Source: Variovorax paradoxus (GTDB lineage: Bacteria > Pseudomonadota > Gammaproteobacteria > Burkholderiales > Burkholderiaceae_C). Taken from it: a DNA stretch of 64,000 nucleotides. The position numbers were made by a program, and so were the translations under genes. Below are positions 1 to 8,063 of the stretch, one piece after another. The stretch spans positions 1 through 64,000 of the forward strand of contig NZ_JXQQ01000049.1 in NCBI RefSeq assembly GCF_000834655.1, written 5' to 3'. Numbering within the stretch: position 1 is the first letter of the stretch; each line of letters opens with the position of its first letter. The notes under the pieces were generated by a model. That model searched no databases. It was not told where the DNA came from and saw nothing but the letters and a program-made list of their open reading frames with translations.

Positions 1-708
1 GCGCGCGAGGCGGCCGGGCGCGCCCGCGTCCCGGCGCTCGCGGCCGAAGTGGCCGAGGCGCAGGCAGCGCTCGATCGCCCCGCGGCGCGGCGGCTCTTTC
101 CCGGCGGCGAGCAACCGCTGCGCCTGGACGAGGTCGCGGCGCTGCTGGCCTCCGACGCGCTGGTGGTCGATGCCTGCCGCCGCGGCGTGGGCGCCGGCGA
201 TGCGTGGCGGCCGCTCGCACGCCGACCGGTGCTCTTCGCGCTGGCGCGCGCGCTTGCGGAAGCCTGGCCCGGCGATGTCGAGCGCGAGGCGCTGATCGCC
301 TATGCCTTCAATACCCGCCATCCCGACGAGACGCTGCGCGCACGCCTGCGCGTGGAGATCGGCCGGCTGCGCGCGCTCGTCGCTGCGGAAACGGGCATCG
401 AGGCCACCGCGCGCGGCTTCGCGCTCAAGCCGCGCGACGGGCGCGAGGTGGTGCTGCTGGTGCCGCCCATCGATGGCGAGCAGGCCTCGCTGGTGGCGCT
501 GCTGTCCGACGGCGCGGCGTGGTCGACCTCGGCCCTCGCGCTCGCGCTGGGCGCGAGCCAGCGCACCGTGCAGCGCGCGCTGTCCGAGCTGGAGGCCGAA
601 GGGCGCGTGCGCGCCAACGGGCGGGCACGGGCGCAGCGCTGGCTCGCGCCGCCGCTCTCGGGATTCACGACGATCTTGTTACTCCCCTCTTCGCTGCCGA
701 TTGCCTAA
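1..708 (+). CDS. Winged-helix transcriptional regulator, 5' truncated by the window
   Basis: The frame is open from base 1, so the gene starts outside the window; the GTG at 49 is only an internal candidate. Counting from that GTG, residues 88-108 (NTRHPDETLRARLRVE...) look like the winged-helix segment of OmpR/AfsR-type activators, and residues 151-195 form a second helix-turn-helix (GASQRTVQRALSELEAEGRV). The tail ends in GFTTILLLP, and the DNA coding for it is the 25-bp motif repeated at 10851-10875. The gene sits 49 bases upstream of a propeller/DUF899 pair that it probably regulates; that role is inferred from position and the motif. Cytoplasmic DNA-binding protein; the ligand is unknown. 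Confidence 0.75.
   Translation, partial: AREAAGRARVPALAAEVAEAQAALDRPAARRLFPGGEQPLRLDEVAALLASDALVVDACRRGVGAGDAWRPLARRPVLFALARALAEAWPGDVEREALIAYAFNTRHPDETLRARLRVEIGRLRALVAAETGIEATARGFALKPRDGREVVLLVPPIDGEQASLVALLSDGAAWSTSALALALGASQRTVQRALSELEAEGRVRANGRARAQRWLAPPLSGFTTILLLPSSLPIA
662..686 (+). promoter_or_regulatory. Copy 1 of an exact 25-bp repeated motif, likely operator/promoter element
   Basis: Bases 662-686 match 10851-10875 exactly (GATTCACGACGATC then TTGTTACTCCC). Here the motif lies inside the last codons of the upstream regulator gene and ends 71 bases before the ATG at 758. TTGTTA could serve as a -35 element; a TAAAGT-like -10 lies about 24 bases further on, wider than normal sigma-70 spacing, which suggests an activator-dependent promoter. 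The regulatory role is inferred from the duplication ahead of two gene sets. Confidence 0.6.
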
Positions 709-757
709 AGTTGTCTCCAGGGCGCCGATCCGCGGCGCACCGCACAAGGAGCCAACG

Positions 758-1429
758 ATGAGCAGCAAGAAAGACACCCCCCAGGCCACCCTGCGCGCGG
801 CCGAGATCGTGCGCGAGTACGGCCCCTTCGACGGCGTCGACAAGGTGGGCGGCGTGACCCACGACGGCCAGCGCGTGTGGGCCGCCACCGGCGCCCGGCT
901 GATCGCATTCGACCCCGGAAGCGGCGAGGCCACGCGCACGCTGGACCGCGCCGCCGACGCCGGCACCGCCTTCGACGGCAAGCACCTCTACCAGATCACC
1001 GAGCAGCGCATCGACAAGATCGACCCCGCCACCGGGGACGTCGTGACCTCGATTCCCGCACCCGGCCACGGCAACGACTCCGGCCTCACTTGGGCCGAGG
1101 GGAGCCTCTGGGTGGGCCAGTACCGCGACCGCAAGATCCACCAGATCGACCCCGCGACCGGTGCGGTGCTGCGCACCATCGAATCGAATCGTTTCGTCAC
1201 CGGCGTGACCTGGGTCGACGGCGAGCTGTGGCACGCCACCTGGGAAGGCGACGAGAGCGAGTTGCGCCACATCGATCCGCAGAGCGGCGCCGTGCTCGAG
1301 CGGCTGGAGATGCCGCGCGGCGTGGGCATCAGCGGGCTCGAATCGGACGGGGCCGACCTCTTCTATTGCGGCGGCGGCGGCAGCGGCAAGGTGCGCGCCG
1401 TGCGCCGCCCCAAATCCGCCAGGGCCTGA
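758..1429 (+). CDS. YncE/SMP-30-like beta-propeller protein
   Basis: A 223-residue protein made of propeller blades. Four near-identical blade signatures are visible (IAFDPGSGEA, IDKIDPATGD, IHQIDPATGA, LRHIDPQSGA), as in YncE, NHL and glutamine-cyclotransferase-like propellers. The ATG at 758 is preceded by AAGGAG and gives a compact domain, whereas the open frame upstream has no matching homology. There is no signal peptide, so it is probably cytoplasmic. DUF899 follows after 29 bases, and the 25-bp motif lies 71 bases upstream, suggesting a two-gene operon under that element. The substrate is unknown. Confidence 0.85.
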   Translation: MSSKKDTPQATLRAAEIVREYGPFDGVDKVGGVTHDGQRVWAATGARLIAFDPGSGEATRTLDRAADAGTAFDGKHLYQITEQRIDKIDPATGDVVTSIPAPGHGNDSGLTWAEGSLWVGQYRDRKIHQIDPATGAVLRTIESNRFVTGVTWVDGELWHATWEGDESELRHIDPQSGAVLERLEMPRGVGISGLESDGADLFYCGGGGSGKVRAVRRPKSARA

Positions 1430-1458
1430 GGGGCCCGCACATTCAAGGAGACCACACC

Positions 1459-2253
1459 ATGAACACCGTGACTGCAGGAACCACCGACCTGAAGAACCAC
1501 CCCGTCGTGCCGAAGGACCGATGGCTCGCCGAGCGCAAGGCGCTGCTGGCGCGCGAGAAGGAACTGACGCACCTGCGCGACGAGGTCGCCCGCGAGCGCC
1601 GCGCGCTGCCGTGGGCGCGCGTCGAGAAAAACTACAGCTTCGACACGCTCGAAGGCCCGCGCAAGCTCGCCGACCTCTTCGAAGGCCGCCGCCAATTGGT
1701 GGTGCAGCACTTCATGCTCGGCCCGGACTGGGAGCAGGGCTGCCCGAGCTGTTCGTTCATGGCCGACCACATCGCGGGCATGAAGGTGCACCTGGAGCAC
1801 CGCGACGTGACCCTGCTGGTCGTCTCGCACGCGCCGCTGGCCGAGATCGAGCGCTTTCGCCAGCGCATGGGCTGGCAGTTCACGTGGGTGTCGGCGTACG
1901 ACAGCGATTTCAACTACGACTTCGGCGTGAGCTTCAAGCCGCAGGAATGGGCCGAGGGCAAGGGCGAGGTCTACTACAACTACAGCGTGCGCCCCTTCCC
2001 CGCGCAGGAGGCGCCCGGCGTGAGCGTGTTCTACAAGGACGACGCGGGCGCGGTCTTCCACACCTACTCGACCTACGAGCGCGGCGTCGAAGTGATGATG
2101 GGCACGTACAACCTGCTCGACCTCACGCCCAAGGGCCGCGACGAGCACAACCCGGTCTACGCGATGGACTGGGTGCGGCACCACGACCGCTACGAGCCGG
2201 TGCCGGAACCCGCGAAGCCGGCGGCGGGCTCGTGCTGCCACGGCGGCGACTGA
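1459..2253 (+). CDS. DUF899 family thioredoxin-fold protein
   Basis: A 264-residue member of the DUF899 family, which has a thioredoxin-like fold of unknown function. The diagnostic segment FMLGPDWEQGCPSCSF carries a C95-P-S-C98 pair in the place of a redox motif, followed by the family's FNYDFGVSF and YYNYS stretches. The C-terminus adds two adjacent cysteines (GSCCHGGD). AAGGAG lies 8 bases before the ATG at 1459. In proteobacteria DUF899 genes often sit with AHSA1, GFA and YciI genes, and an AHSA1/GFA pair with the same upstream motif lies 9 kb away. A role in redox or toxicant stress is inference only. Confidence 0.9.
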   Translation: MNTVTAGTTDLKNHPVVPKDRWLAERKALLAREKELTHLRDEVARERRALPWARVEKNYSFDTLEGPRKLADLFEGRRQLVVQHFMLGPDWEQGCPSCSFMADHIAGMKVHLEHRDVTLLVVSHAPLAEIERFRQRMGWQFTWVSAYDSDFNYDFGVSFKPQEWAEGKGEVYYNYSVRPFPAQEAPGVSVFYKDDAGAVFHTYSTYERGVEVMMGTYNLLDLTPKGRDEHNPVYAMDWVRHHDRYEPVPEPAKPAAGSCCHGGD

Positions 2254-2268
2254 ACGCGCGGGGATGTC

Positions 2269-2859
2269 GTGCCGGCCGCAGACCTTTGGCCATGGCTCGC
2301 AGTTACCGGGGTCGGCGCCCTTCATGGGCTGAACCCTGCGACCGGCTGGATGCTGGCCGCCGCGTGGGGCGTGCGCGCGGGTGACCGGGCGCAGGCACTT
2401 CGGGCGCTGATGCCGATCGCCATCGGGCATGTGGCATCGATCGCGCTGGTGGCCGGCGCGGTCGCGTTCGGCCTGTCGATGGATCGCACGTTGATGCAGG
2501 TGCTGGCGGGTGGGCTGTTCGTGGCAGTCGCGCTGCTTCACCTGTGGGGCCGCACGCCCGAGGCTGCGCGGGCGCCGGCAGGGCACGCCGGCCTCGCGCT
2601 CTGGTCTTTCATGATGTCCACCGCGCATGGGGCGGGGCTGATGCTGGTGCCGGCGCTGATGCCGCTGTGCATGGAAGATGGGGCGGCCAGGCAGATGGCT
2701 GCATCCGATTCGCTGATGCTGGCGTTCGCGGCTGTGGGTGTTCACACGGCGGCGATGCTCGGTGTCACGGGCTTGATCGCCAGTGGGGTGTGCCGTGGCT
2801 TCGATTCAGGGGCGGGCCTTTTTCGAAGCCTCAGGCGCGAGGCTCGGTGCCCTGACTAG
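2269..2859 (+). CDS. Multi-pass inner-membrane protein, possibly C-terminally truncated
   Basis: A 196-residue hydrophobic protein with about five membrane spans, starting at GTG 2269, 15 bases after the DUF899 stop. Recognisable segments are ALHGLNPATGW near the N-terminus and MSTAHGAGLMLVPALMPLC near the middle; I remember similar proteins of unknown function in Burkholderiales. Those usually finish with another helix, whereas this one ends in a charged tail (GLFRSLRREARCPD), so the last span may have been lost. Its stop overlaps the convergent gene by 4 bases. Function unknown. Confidence 0.7.
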   Translation: MPAADLWPWLAVTGVGALHGLNPATGWMLAAAWGVRAGDRAQALRALMPIAIGHVASIALVAGAVAFGLSMDRTLMQVLAGGLFVAVALLHLWGRTPEAARAPAGHAGLALWSFMMSTAHGAGLMLVPALMPLCMEDGAARQMAASDSLMLAFAAVGVHTAAMLGVTGLIASGVCRGFDSGAGLFRSLRREARCPD

Positions 2860-3176
2860 GCATGGACGGCGATTCGCATGAGCTGTCGCGCGCCCTCGAC
2901 GACCAGGCACAGCACCGCCCCAGCAAGACCGATCCGAAAACACCACCACGCCTTTCGGCCCGATACGCCCAACGCCGTCACCAGCACAGCGAGAAATAAC
3001 TGGAAGAGGCCCATCAGTCGGGCGTCGAGTGCCAGCAGCGTGACTGTGCCGTTTCCCCGCCCCGGGCGATATGTGTATTCGCCGGAGAACAGCACCCAGA
3101 TGCCGTAGGCCGCCAAGCTCAATGGCAGCAACGGCCCCAGATAGCGAACGACGAAGGATCTTCTGCCTTCGCTCAC
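2856..3176 (-). CDS. Small membrane protein, four predicted spans
   Basis: A 106-residue protein with hydrophobic stretches near residues 12-30, 45-65 and 75-100 and no recognised domain. It starts 1 base after the stop of the alpha/beta hydrolase, so the two are probably translated from one message. A conserved-looking YTYRPGRG segment lies between the first two spans. I do not recognise the family. Confidence 0.65.
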   Translation of the reverse strand: MSEGRRSFVVRYLGPLLPLSLAAYGIWVLFSGEYTYRPGRGNGTVTLLALDARLMGLFQLFLAVLVTALGVSGRKAWWCFRIGLAGAVLCLVVEGARQLMRIAVHA

Positions 3177-3177
3177 C

Positions 3178-4038
3178 TCACGCGGCCTTGGGCTCCGGCA
3201 ACACCGCCGTCAGCGCGAAGTCGATCAGCCGCAGCCACGTCTCTTCGAGACCCATGATGTTGTAGTGGTCCGAGCCGGGAACGGTCTCCACGCTCACCGG
3301 CGTCGGCCATGCCGCGATGAGCTTCTGCGAACGCTCGGGCAGCACGACGTCGTCGCGCTCGGCCAGCAGCACCTGCGTCTTGGCGGCAACCTCAGCGCAG
3401 TGCGTGAGGGAGTCGAAGCGATTGCGCAGCAGCAGCGACAGCGGCACGAGGGGAAAGCGCTTCTTCGCGACTTCGAGCATCGAGTCGTAGGGCGTGACCA
3501 GTTGCAGGCTCGCGAATTCCTGGCGCGCCACGAGCTGGATGGCCACACCCGTGCCGAGGCTGCGGCCCACGACGTGCAGGCGCGCATTCGGGAAGGCGCG
3601 GCGAAGGTGCCTGGCGAACTGGCCGGCGTCTTCGACGGAAGCGATCTCCGACGGGTGGCCCTGCGAATCTGCCACGCCGCGGTAGTTGATCGCGGCGAAG
3701 CCGAAGCCCTCCGGCAGCCAGTGCAGCGCCTGCGCCGTGGCGCGAACGTCTTCGCTGCGGCCCGCGAAATAGATGAAGAGGTCCTGCACCGCCTCTTCGC
3801 CCTGCGGGTGGTAGACATAACCGCGGACCATGCCACCGGGCACCGTGTGCGAGTAGGTGGAGAAGTCGTCCGACAGATGCACGACCGGGTGCTTGCGGGC
3901 ATTGAAGAGGATGTGGCCCTGGCGCGTGGCCAGCAGGGTCCAGTAGGCGGCGAGGCTGCCGATGGCGGCGGCCGAGGCGGAGAGTGCGATGCGGGCGGCT
4001 TTGGATGACAAGGTTTCTTTTCCCTGGAGCAATGGCAT
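3178..4038 (-). CDS. Alpha/beta hydrolase, membrane-anchored
   Basis: A 286-residue alpha/beta-hydrolase-fold protein of the BEM46/FrsA-like type. An N-terminal hydrophobic segment (about residues 17-36) likely anchors it in the membrane. The nucleophile elbow is GRSLGTG with Ser160; AERDD (Asp229/230) and GSDHYN (His258) fit the remaining triad. NYRGVADSQG is the usual strand preceding the elbow. The substrate is unknown. It is the first gene of a two-gene unit with the small membrane protein. Confidence 0.85.
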   Translation of the reverse strand: MPLLQGKETLSSKAARIALSASAAAIGSLAAYWTLLATRQGHILFNARKHPVVHLSDDFSTYSHTVPGGMVRGYVYHPQGEEAVQDLFIYFAGRSEDVRATAQALHWLPEGFGFAAINYRGVADSQGHPSEIASVEDAGQFARHLRRAFPNARLHVVGRSLGTGVAIQLVARQEFASLQLVTPYDSMLEVAKKRFPLVPLSLLLRNRFDSLTHCAEVAAKTQVLLAERDDVVLPERSQKLIAAWPTPVSVETVPGSDHYNIMGLEETWLRLIDFALTAVLPEPKAA

Positions 4039-4105
4039 GGAGGCGCGGAGCCTGTGTGCGAAGGCGCTAGTTTCGCCTCGTTCGCGGATGGGGTTGTGTC
4101 AGAAA

Positions 4106-4543
4106 TCAGTTCCCCGGCGGGTGGGGTGTTTTCTTTTTCCGCCCTCCGATGGCGCCCGATCCGGCGGCCTTCAGGATGCGGCGGAACGTGGGGCATTCCA
4201 TGTGGCTCGGCGCGGGGCACACGGCCGCGTGCCGCAGGCCGTCGCGCAGGGCGCCCAGCTTGCGGATGGTGCGGTCGAGCTGGTCGGCCTTGGCCGCGAG
4301 CATCTGCCGGTCGATGCGCGGGCCACCCTCGGGCGCGAACATGCGTGCGATTTCATCGAGTGAAAAACCGGCCGCCCGGCCCACGGTGATGAGCGCCAGC
4401 CGCTCCAGCACGCCGGGGTCGAACAGGCGGCGCAGGCCGCGCCGGCCGCTGGAGACGATCAGCCCTTTTTCGTCGTAGAACCGCAGCGTCGAGGCCGGGA
4501 TTCCCGATTGCCGCGCCACCTCGGCGATGTCCAGATGTTCCAC
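4106..4543 (-). CDS. MerR family transcriptional regulator
   Basis: A 145-residue MerR-type regulator. The N-terminal winged helix is complete (IAEVARQSGIPASTLRFYDE), followed by the linker helix and dimerisation coiled coil. Two cysteines, C109 and C117 (VCPAPSHMECP), lie in the C-terminal region. The four-cysteine [2Fe-2S] cluster of SoxR is absent, so this is not SoxR although the adjacent operator resembles a SoxR box. It is divergent from a methyltransferase gene, with the operator in the 78-base gap, and most likely controls it and possibly itself. Confidence 0.9.
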   Translation of the reverse strand: MEHLDIAEVARQSGIPASTLRFYDEKGLIVSSGRRGLRRLFDPGVLERLALITVGRAAGFSLDEIARMFAPEGGPRIDRQMLAAKADQLDRTIRKLGALRDGLRHAAVCPAPSHMECPTFRRILKAAGSGAIGGRKKKTPHPPGN

Positions 4544-4546
4544 CTC

Positions 4547-4577
4547 TTGACCTCAAGTCGACTTGAAGTTGCACAGT
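4547..4577 (+). promoter_or_regulatory. MerR-type promoter with SoxR-box-like palindrome
   Basis: The palindrome ACCTCAAGTCGACTTGAAGT (4550-4569) is symmetric but for one pair and closely resembles the E. coli soxS box (CCTCAAGTTAACTTGAGG). It lies between TTGACC (4547-4552) and a weak -10 CACAGT (4572-4577), giving the 19-bp spacer typical of MerR-activated promoters. It points towards the methyltransferase gene. Confidence 0.75.
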
Positions 4578-4621
4578 CTAGCTACCGCCTCTTTTCCGAA
4601 GGCATGCAAAGGACCAACGCC

Positions 4622-5476
4622 ATGAACACCACGCCCCCGAATTCCACCGAACAGGCCGCACTCTGGAACGGGCGCGCCGGCCGCGCCTGGATCGACGGAC
4701 AGGCAACGCTCGACCGGATGTTCGCCCCCTTCGAAGACCTGCTCGCCGACACGGTCCGCACCGCGTCCGCGCGGCGGGTGCTCGACGTGGGCTGCGGCAC
4801 GGGCAGCACGACGCTGGCCGCTGCAAGGGCAGTCGGCGCGCGCGGCGAATGCGTCGGCGTCGATATCTCGCAGCCGATGATTGCCGTGGCCCGCGAACGC
4901 GCGGAGCGTGAAGTCTCGACCGCCCGCTTCGTGAGCGCCGACGTGCAGACGCACGCCTTCGAGCCCGCGAGCTTCGACCTCGTCATCTCTCGCTTCGGCG
5001 TGATGTTCTTCGACGACCCCGTGGCCGCCTTCGCGAACCTGCGCAGCGCGGCGAGCGCCCATGCACGGCTGCAGGTCATCGCGTGGCGAAGCGCCGCCGA
5101 GAACCCGTACATGACCACCGCCGAGCGCGCAGCCGCGCCGCTGTTGCCGAACCTGCCGGTGCGCGCGCCGGGCGCACCGGGGCAGTTCGCCTTTGCGGAG
5201 CGGCACCGGGTCGCCTCCATCCTGCGAGAGAGCGGCTGGGGCGACATCGACATCCAGCCGATCGATGTGGAATGCGCCTATCCCGAGAAGGACCTGGTCG
5301 GCTATTTCACGCGGCTCGGCACCGTCGGCCAGGTCCTGGAGGACGCGGACGAAGCGACGCGCCGCGAGGCCATCGGCACCATGCGCGCCGCCTTCGATCC
5401 GTTCGTGCATGGCGACGAAGTCCGCTTCACCGCCGCCTGCTGGGCGATCGGTGCGAAGGCACCCGCCGATGCCTGA
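4622..5476 (+). CDS. Class I SAM-dependent methyltransferase
   Basis: A 284-residue Rossmann-fold methyltransferase. Motif I is LDVGCGTGSTT (Asp55 to Gly61), followed by VGVDIS, the acidic residue that binds the SAM ribose, and motif II-like FDLVISRFGVMFFDD. It belongs to the UbiE/COQ5-like methyltransferase-11 group and is probably cytoplasmic. The ATG at 4622 was chosen over that at 4604 because AAGGA lies 9 bases upstream. Expression is expected to follow the MerR operator just upstream, so the substrate may be a toxic small molecule; that is inference. Confidence 0.88.
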   Translation: MNTTPPNSTEQAALWNGRAGRAWIDGQATLDRMFAPFEDLLADTVRTASARRVLDVGCGTGSTTLAAARAVGARGECVGVDISQPMIAVARERAEREVSTARFVSADVQTHAFEPASFDLVISRFGVMFFDDPVAAFANLRSAASAHARLQVIAWRSAAENPYMTTAERAAAPLLPNLPVRAPGAPGQFAFAERHRVASILRESGWGDIDIQPIDVECAYPEKDLVGYFTRLGTVGQVLEDADEATRREAIGTMRAAFDPFVHGDEVRFTAACWAIGAKAPADA

Positions 5477-5516
5477 AGCGGTTTGATGCCCGGTGCCTGG
5501 TGCTCGGCGATCGCGG

Positions 5517-7070
5517 CTACTCCGCCGCCCTGCCCTGCATCTGCGCCTTGAAGCCGCGGTTGTTCTCGAAGGCCACGTTCACCCGCTGCCCGTCGAAGCG
5601 CAAGGTGTACGTCGCCACGTCGTCTTCGCCGAGCACGCGCGAGTCGATGCGAAAGCTCTGCGCGTCGAGCCAGTGGCCCTTGACTGCGACGGGCGCGTTG
5701 GGGGCCTTGTCGTTGATGCGGAAAAGGCCGTCGAGCCCGATCGGTCCTGCCAGCGGCGGCGAGGTTGCGCCGGGGTCCTTGCCGTCGAACACGATCTCGT
5801 AGGTCGGCGTTGCGGCCTTCAGGTCGAGCACCAGGCTCCTGATGCCCAGCATGTTGCGATCGAACTGCCAGACCTTGCCGGACACCGCGGCCGCCAGCTC
5901 AGGTGCGGGCGTGACCGCGCTCGGCTTCTCGATGGCCGCATCGCGGATGCGGTCCGCCAGCTGCGCCTGCGCAGCGGCGTCCGAGGGAAGCGGCTGCGCC
6001 GAGCGCGCGGCGGCGACGAGCAGGTCGATGAACGGCGCCATCGGGAAGTTGCGCCGGCTCGTGGTCACGGCGACGACGTCGACCTCGGGCAGCACGACGA
6101 TCAGTTGCCGGTTGTAGCCCGCCGCGATGTAGGCGCGCTTCTCCGGAATGGTCCACCAGCCATTGGCGTAGCTGTAGGCCGGCGTTGCGCCGAAGCCCAT
6201 GTCGACGGAGGCGTTGAACACCCTGTCCACCCATTCGGCGGGCAGCAGTTGCCGGCCCGCCCACTGGCCCTTGCGCAAGTAGAGGTAGCCGATCTTCGCC
6301 ATGTCGCGCGGCTGCAGGTAGAGGCCGAAGCCGCCGGCCTCGATGCCCTGCGGGTCCTTGATCCAGCGTACGTCCGCAATGCCCAGCGGCGCGAACAGGC
6401 GCTTCTGCGCATAGGCCAGCGTGCTGCCACCGGTTTTCTTCGCGACGATGGCCGACAGCAGGTGCGAGTTGCCGCTGTTGTAGTTGAAGCCGGCACCGGG
6501 CGCCTGCGCCATCGGGCGGTCGAGCACGAAGCCCTGCCAGTCGCGGCTGCGGCGCAGCTGGATCAGGCTCTCGGGCACGCTGGCGTCGAGCTTCTCCTTC
6601 CATTCGAGGCCCGAGGTCTGGTCGAGCAGGTTCCCGAGGGTGATCGACTTCTTGGCGGCATCGGCGTTGGCCACCGTGCGGTCGGAAAAGAACTCGAGCA
6701 CCGGCTGGTCGCGCGAGGCCAGCAAGCCATCCTGGATGGCCATGCCCGTGAGCGTGCCGACGACGGCCTTGGTGACGGAGTTGACGGTGTGCTTGAGGCC
6801 CGCGCGATAAGGCGCGTAGTAGGCCTCTGCGACCAGCTTGCCGTGGCGCGTGACGAGGATGCTGTCCAGGTTGTTCACGCCGCCGCGTTCGACCAGCCTG
6901 GCAAGCGCCGCCGAGTCCATGCCTTGCTCCTCGGGCGTGCTCGTGGCCCAGCCGGCGGTGGGCCACGCAGCGGGTTCGTCGGCCAGCGCCGGCTTGAGCG
7001 GCAGCGCTGCGAACACCAAGGCCGTTGCGAGGCGAGCCAGTGAAGAAGCTGTCTTTCCGTGCACGCGCAT
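5517..7070 (-). CDS. Secreted serine beta-lactamase-family hydrolase
   Basis: A 517-residue serine hydrolase of the beta-lactamase/class C esterase family. A signal peptide ends near residue 30 (PALADE). The catalytic SxxK is S98-V-T-K101 and the second motif tyrosine lies in FNYNSGNS near Tyr197. A C-terminal lipocalin-like region (about 400-517) follows the catalytic domain. It is predicted to be periplasmic and to hydrolyse an ester or amide such as a D-amino-acid peptide; the substrate cannot be read from sequence. It is convergent with the methyltransferase, 40 bases apart. Confidence 0.88.
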   Translation of the reverse strand: MRVHGKTASSLARLATALVFAALPLKPALADEPAAWPTAGWATSTPEEQGMDSAALARLVERGGVNNLDSILVTRHGKLVAEAYYAPYRAGLKHTVNSVTKAVVGTLTGMAIQDGLLASRDQPVLEFFSDRTVANADAAKKSITLGNLLDQTSGLEWKEKLDASVPESLIQLRRSRDWQGFVLDRPMAQAPGAGFNYNSGNSHLLSAIVAKKTGGSTLAYAQKRLFAPLGIADVRWIKDPQGIEAGGFGLYLQPRDMAKIGYLYLRKGQWAGRQLLPAEWVDRVFNASVDMGFGATPAYSYANGWWTIPEKRAYIAAGYNRQLIVVLPEVDVVAVTTSRRNFPMAPFIDLLVAAARSAQPLPSDAAAQAQLADRIRDAAIEKPSAVTPAPELAAAVSGKVWQFDRNMLGIRSLVLDLKAATPTYEIVFDGKDPGATSPPLAGPIGLDGLFRINDKAPNAPVAVKGHWLDAQSFRIDSRVLGEDDVATYTLRFDGQRVNVAFENNRGFKAQMQGRAAE

Positions 7071-7194
7071 CGCCGGTCTCCGCTGTTGATTTGGCGCCGA
7101 TCATATCGACGCCCTGTGCCGCGACATCGCGCGGCCGGCGGGGGCCTGGGCATTGGCGCACGGCCTGGCTGACCGGCGCGGCCCGGGCCGCCGC

Positions 7195-7554
7195 TCAATG
7201 CCGGGTTTCGTTGCAGCTTCGCAGTTCGGTGCAGGCGGCGTCGAACTGCTCGTAGTACGCATCGATGAACGATTCCTCGTCCCCGCCCGCCATGTCGAGC
7301 AGCGTGGCGAGCACGCCGATCTTCTGCGCGCGGGCAAAGACGGCGAGGTCTTCGATCGCCGTCTCGTGCACGTCTTCCAGTGCATCGAGTGAACCCGCGT
7401 TTCTCACGGCGTAGTCGAGGGCCCACATGCAATAGATCGCCCGCTCGGGCGGCGAGAGCGAGGCCTCGCCCTGCTCGGCTCTTTTCTCGATGACTTCGTC
7501 GCCTGCTTCGAGCAACCAGGTTTCCATATCGTCCGCATCGTCCGCAGCGCTCAT
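7195..7554 (-). CDS. Hypothetical acidic protein
   Basis: A 119-residue acidic, all-helical-looking protein with no domain I recognise. It begins in a region rich in Asp and Glu and ends with ACTELRSCNETRH. The start at 7554 is preceded by AGGAAGGA inside a tiny upstream reading frame that ends 4 bases before it, suggesting translational coupling. The preceding gap (7071-7194) shows nothing clear. Confidence 0.6.
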   Translation of the reverse strand: MSAADDADDMETWLLEAGDEVIEKRAEQGEASLSPPERAIYCMWALDYAVRNAGSLDALEDVHETAIEDLAVFARAQKIGVLATLLDMAGGDEESFIDAYYEQFDAACTELRSCNETRH

Positions 7555-7558
7555 GGCG

Positions 7559-7618
7559 TTACTTGTCCTTCCTGTCGATGGCCAGGCCCGTTCCGATGCC
7601 CAGGCTCTTGCGTTTCAT
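7559..7618 (-). CDS. Possible 19-residue leader peptide
   Basis: A short frame MKRKSLGIGTGLAIDRKDK runs from an ATG at 7618 to a TAA at 7559, 4 bases before the next gene's ATG. Its last codons contain the AGGAAGGA ribosome-binding site of that gene, and AATAAAC upstream could be a -10. It could be a coupled leader peptide or the worn remainder of a small glycine-rich protein. There is no independent support for translation. Confidence 0.25.
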   Translation of the reverse strand: MKRKSLGIGTGLAIDRKDK

Positions 7619-7736
7619 GCGGACAGTTTATTCACCGGTGCCGATCGCAAGACGTATTCTTTGGCAACAAGCCGCATGTCCGAAGCCATGAACACGCGCG
7701 ACCGCCGCGCCCTCTTCCGCCGGCCCCGTCCTGCGG

Positions 7737-8063
7737 CTACGCGGCGCTCTCGAAGAATGCAAGCTTTCGGGTTCGAGGCAGCGCCTTGACCTTGATCTCG
7801 GCCCGCAATGCGGCGCCCTTGTCCGGGTAGACGCGGGCGGCGAGCACGCGCAACGGCGGCCGTGCGCGCGTGAACTTGGCGCCCAGCCCGAAGACATGCT
7901 GGAAGAAGCGCTGCTCCACATCGAGCGCGATTCCCGCGTAGTACACGCCGCCTTCGCACTCCAGGAGATAGAGCCAATAGGGTGTGGAAGCGGGCACGGG
8001 CGCGGACTGAGGATCTGGCGGGGTTCGAGGCACGGCTGGATTGTGCAGCGACAATCCCGGCAT
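7737..8063 (-). CDS. GIY-YIG domain protein, UPF0213-like
   Basis: A single GIY-YIG nuclease-fold domain of the short YhbQ/UPF0213 type. WLYLLEC followed by GVYYAG is the GIY...YIG equivalent, then RFFQH and the KFTRARPPLRV segment typical of this subgroup. The listed ATG at 8063 gives 108 residues, but it overlaps the ATG of the divergent HTH gene, so the real start may be a GTG about 24 codons further in (VPASTPYW), where homology begins. The biological role of this subgroup is unclear. Confidence 0.8.
   Translation of the reverse strand: MPGLSLHNPAVPRTPPDPQSAPVPASTPYWLYLLECEGGVYYAGIALDVEQRFFQHVFGLGAKFTRARPPLRVLAARVYPDKGAALRAEIKVKALPRTRKLAFFESAA

Noticed and set aside
4106-4543. SoxR itself
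   Set aside because: Only two cysteines are present, and the CxxCxxC cluster of SoxR is missing.
5493-7043. Long open frame opposite the serine hydrolase gene
   Set aside because: A shadow of the GC-rich hydrolase gene: it has no domain, is Arg/Ala/Val/Gly rich and lacks an RBS, whereas the minus-strand frame has clear active-site motifs.
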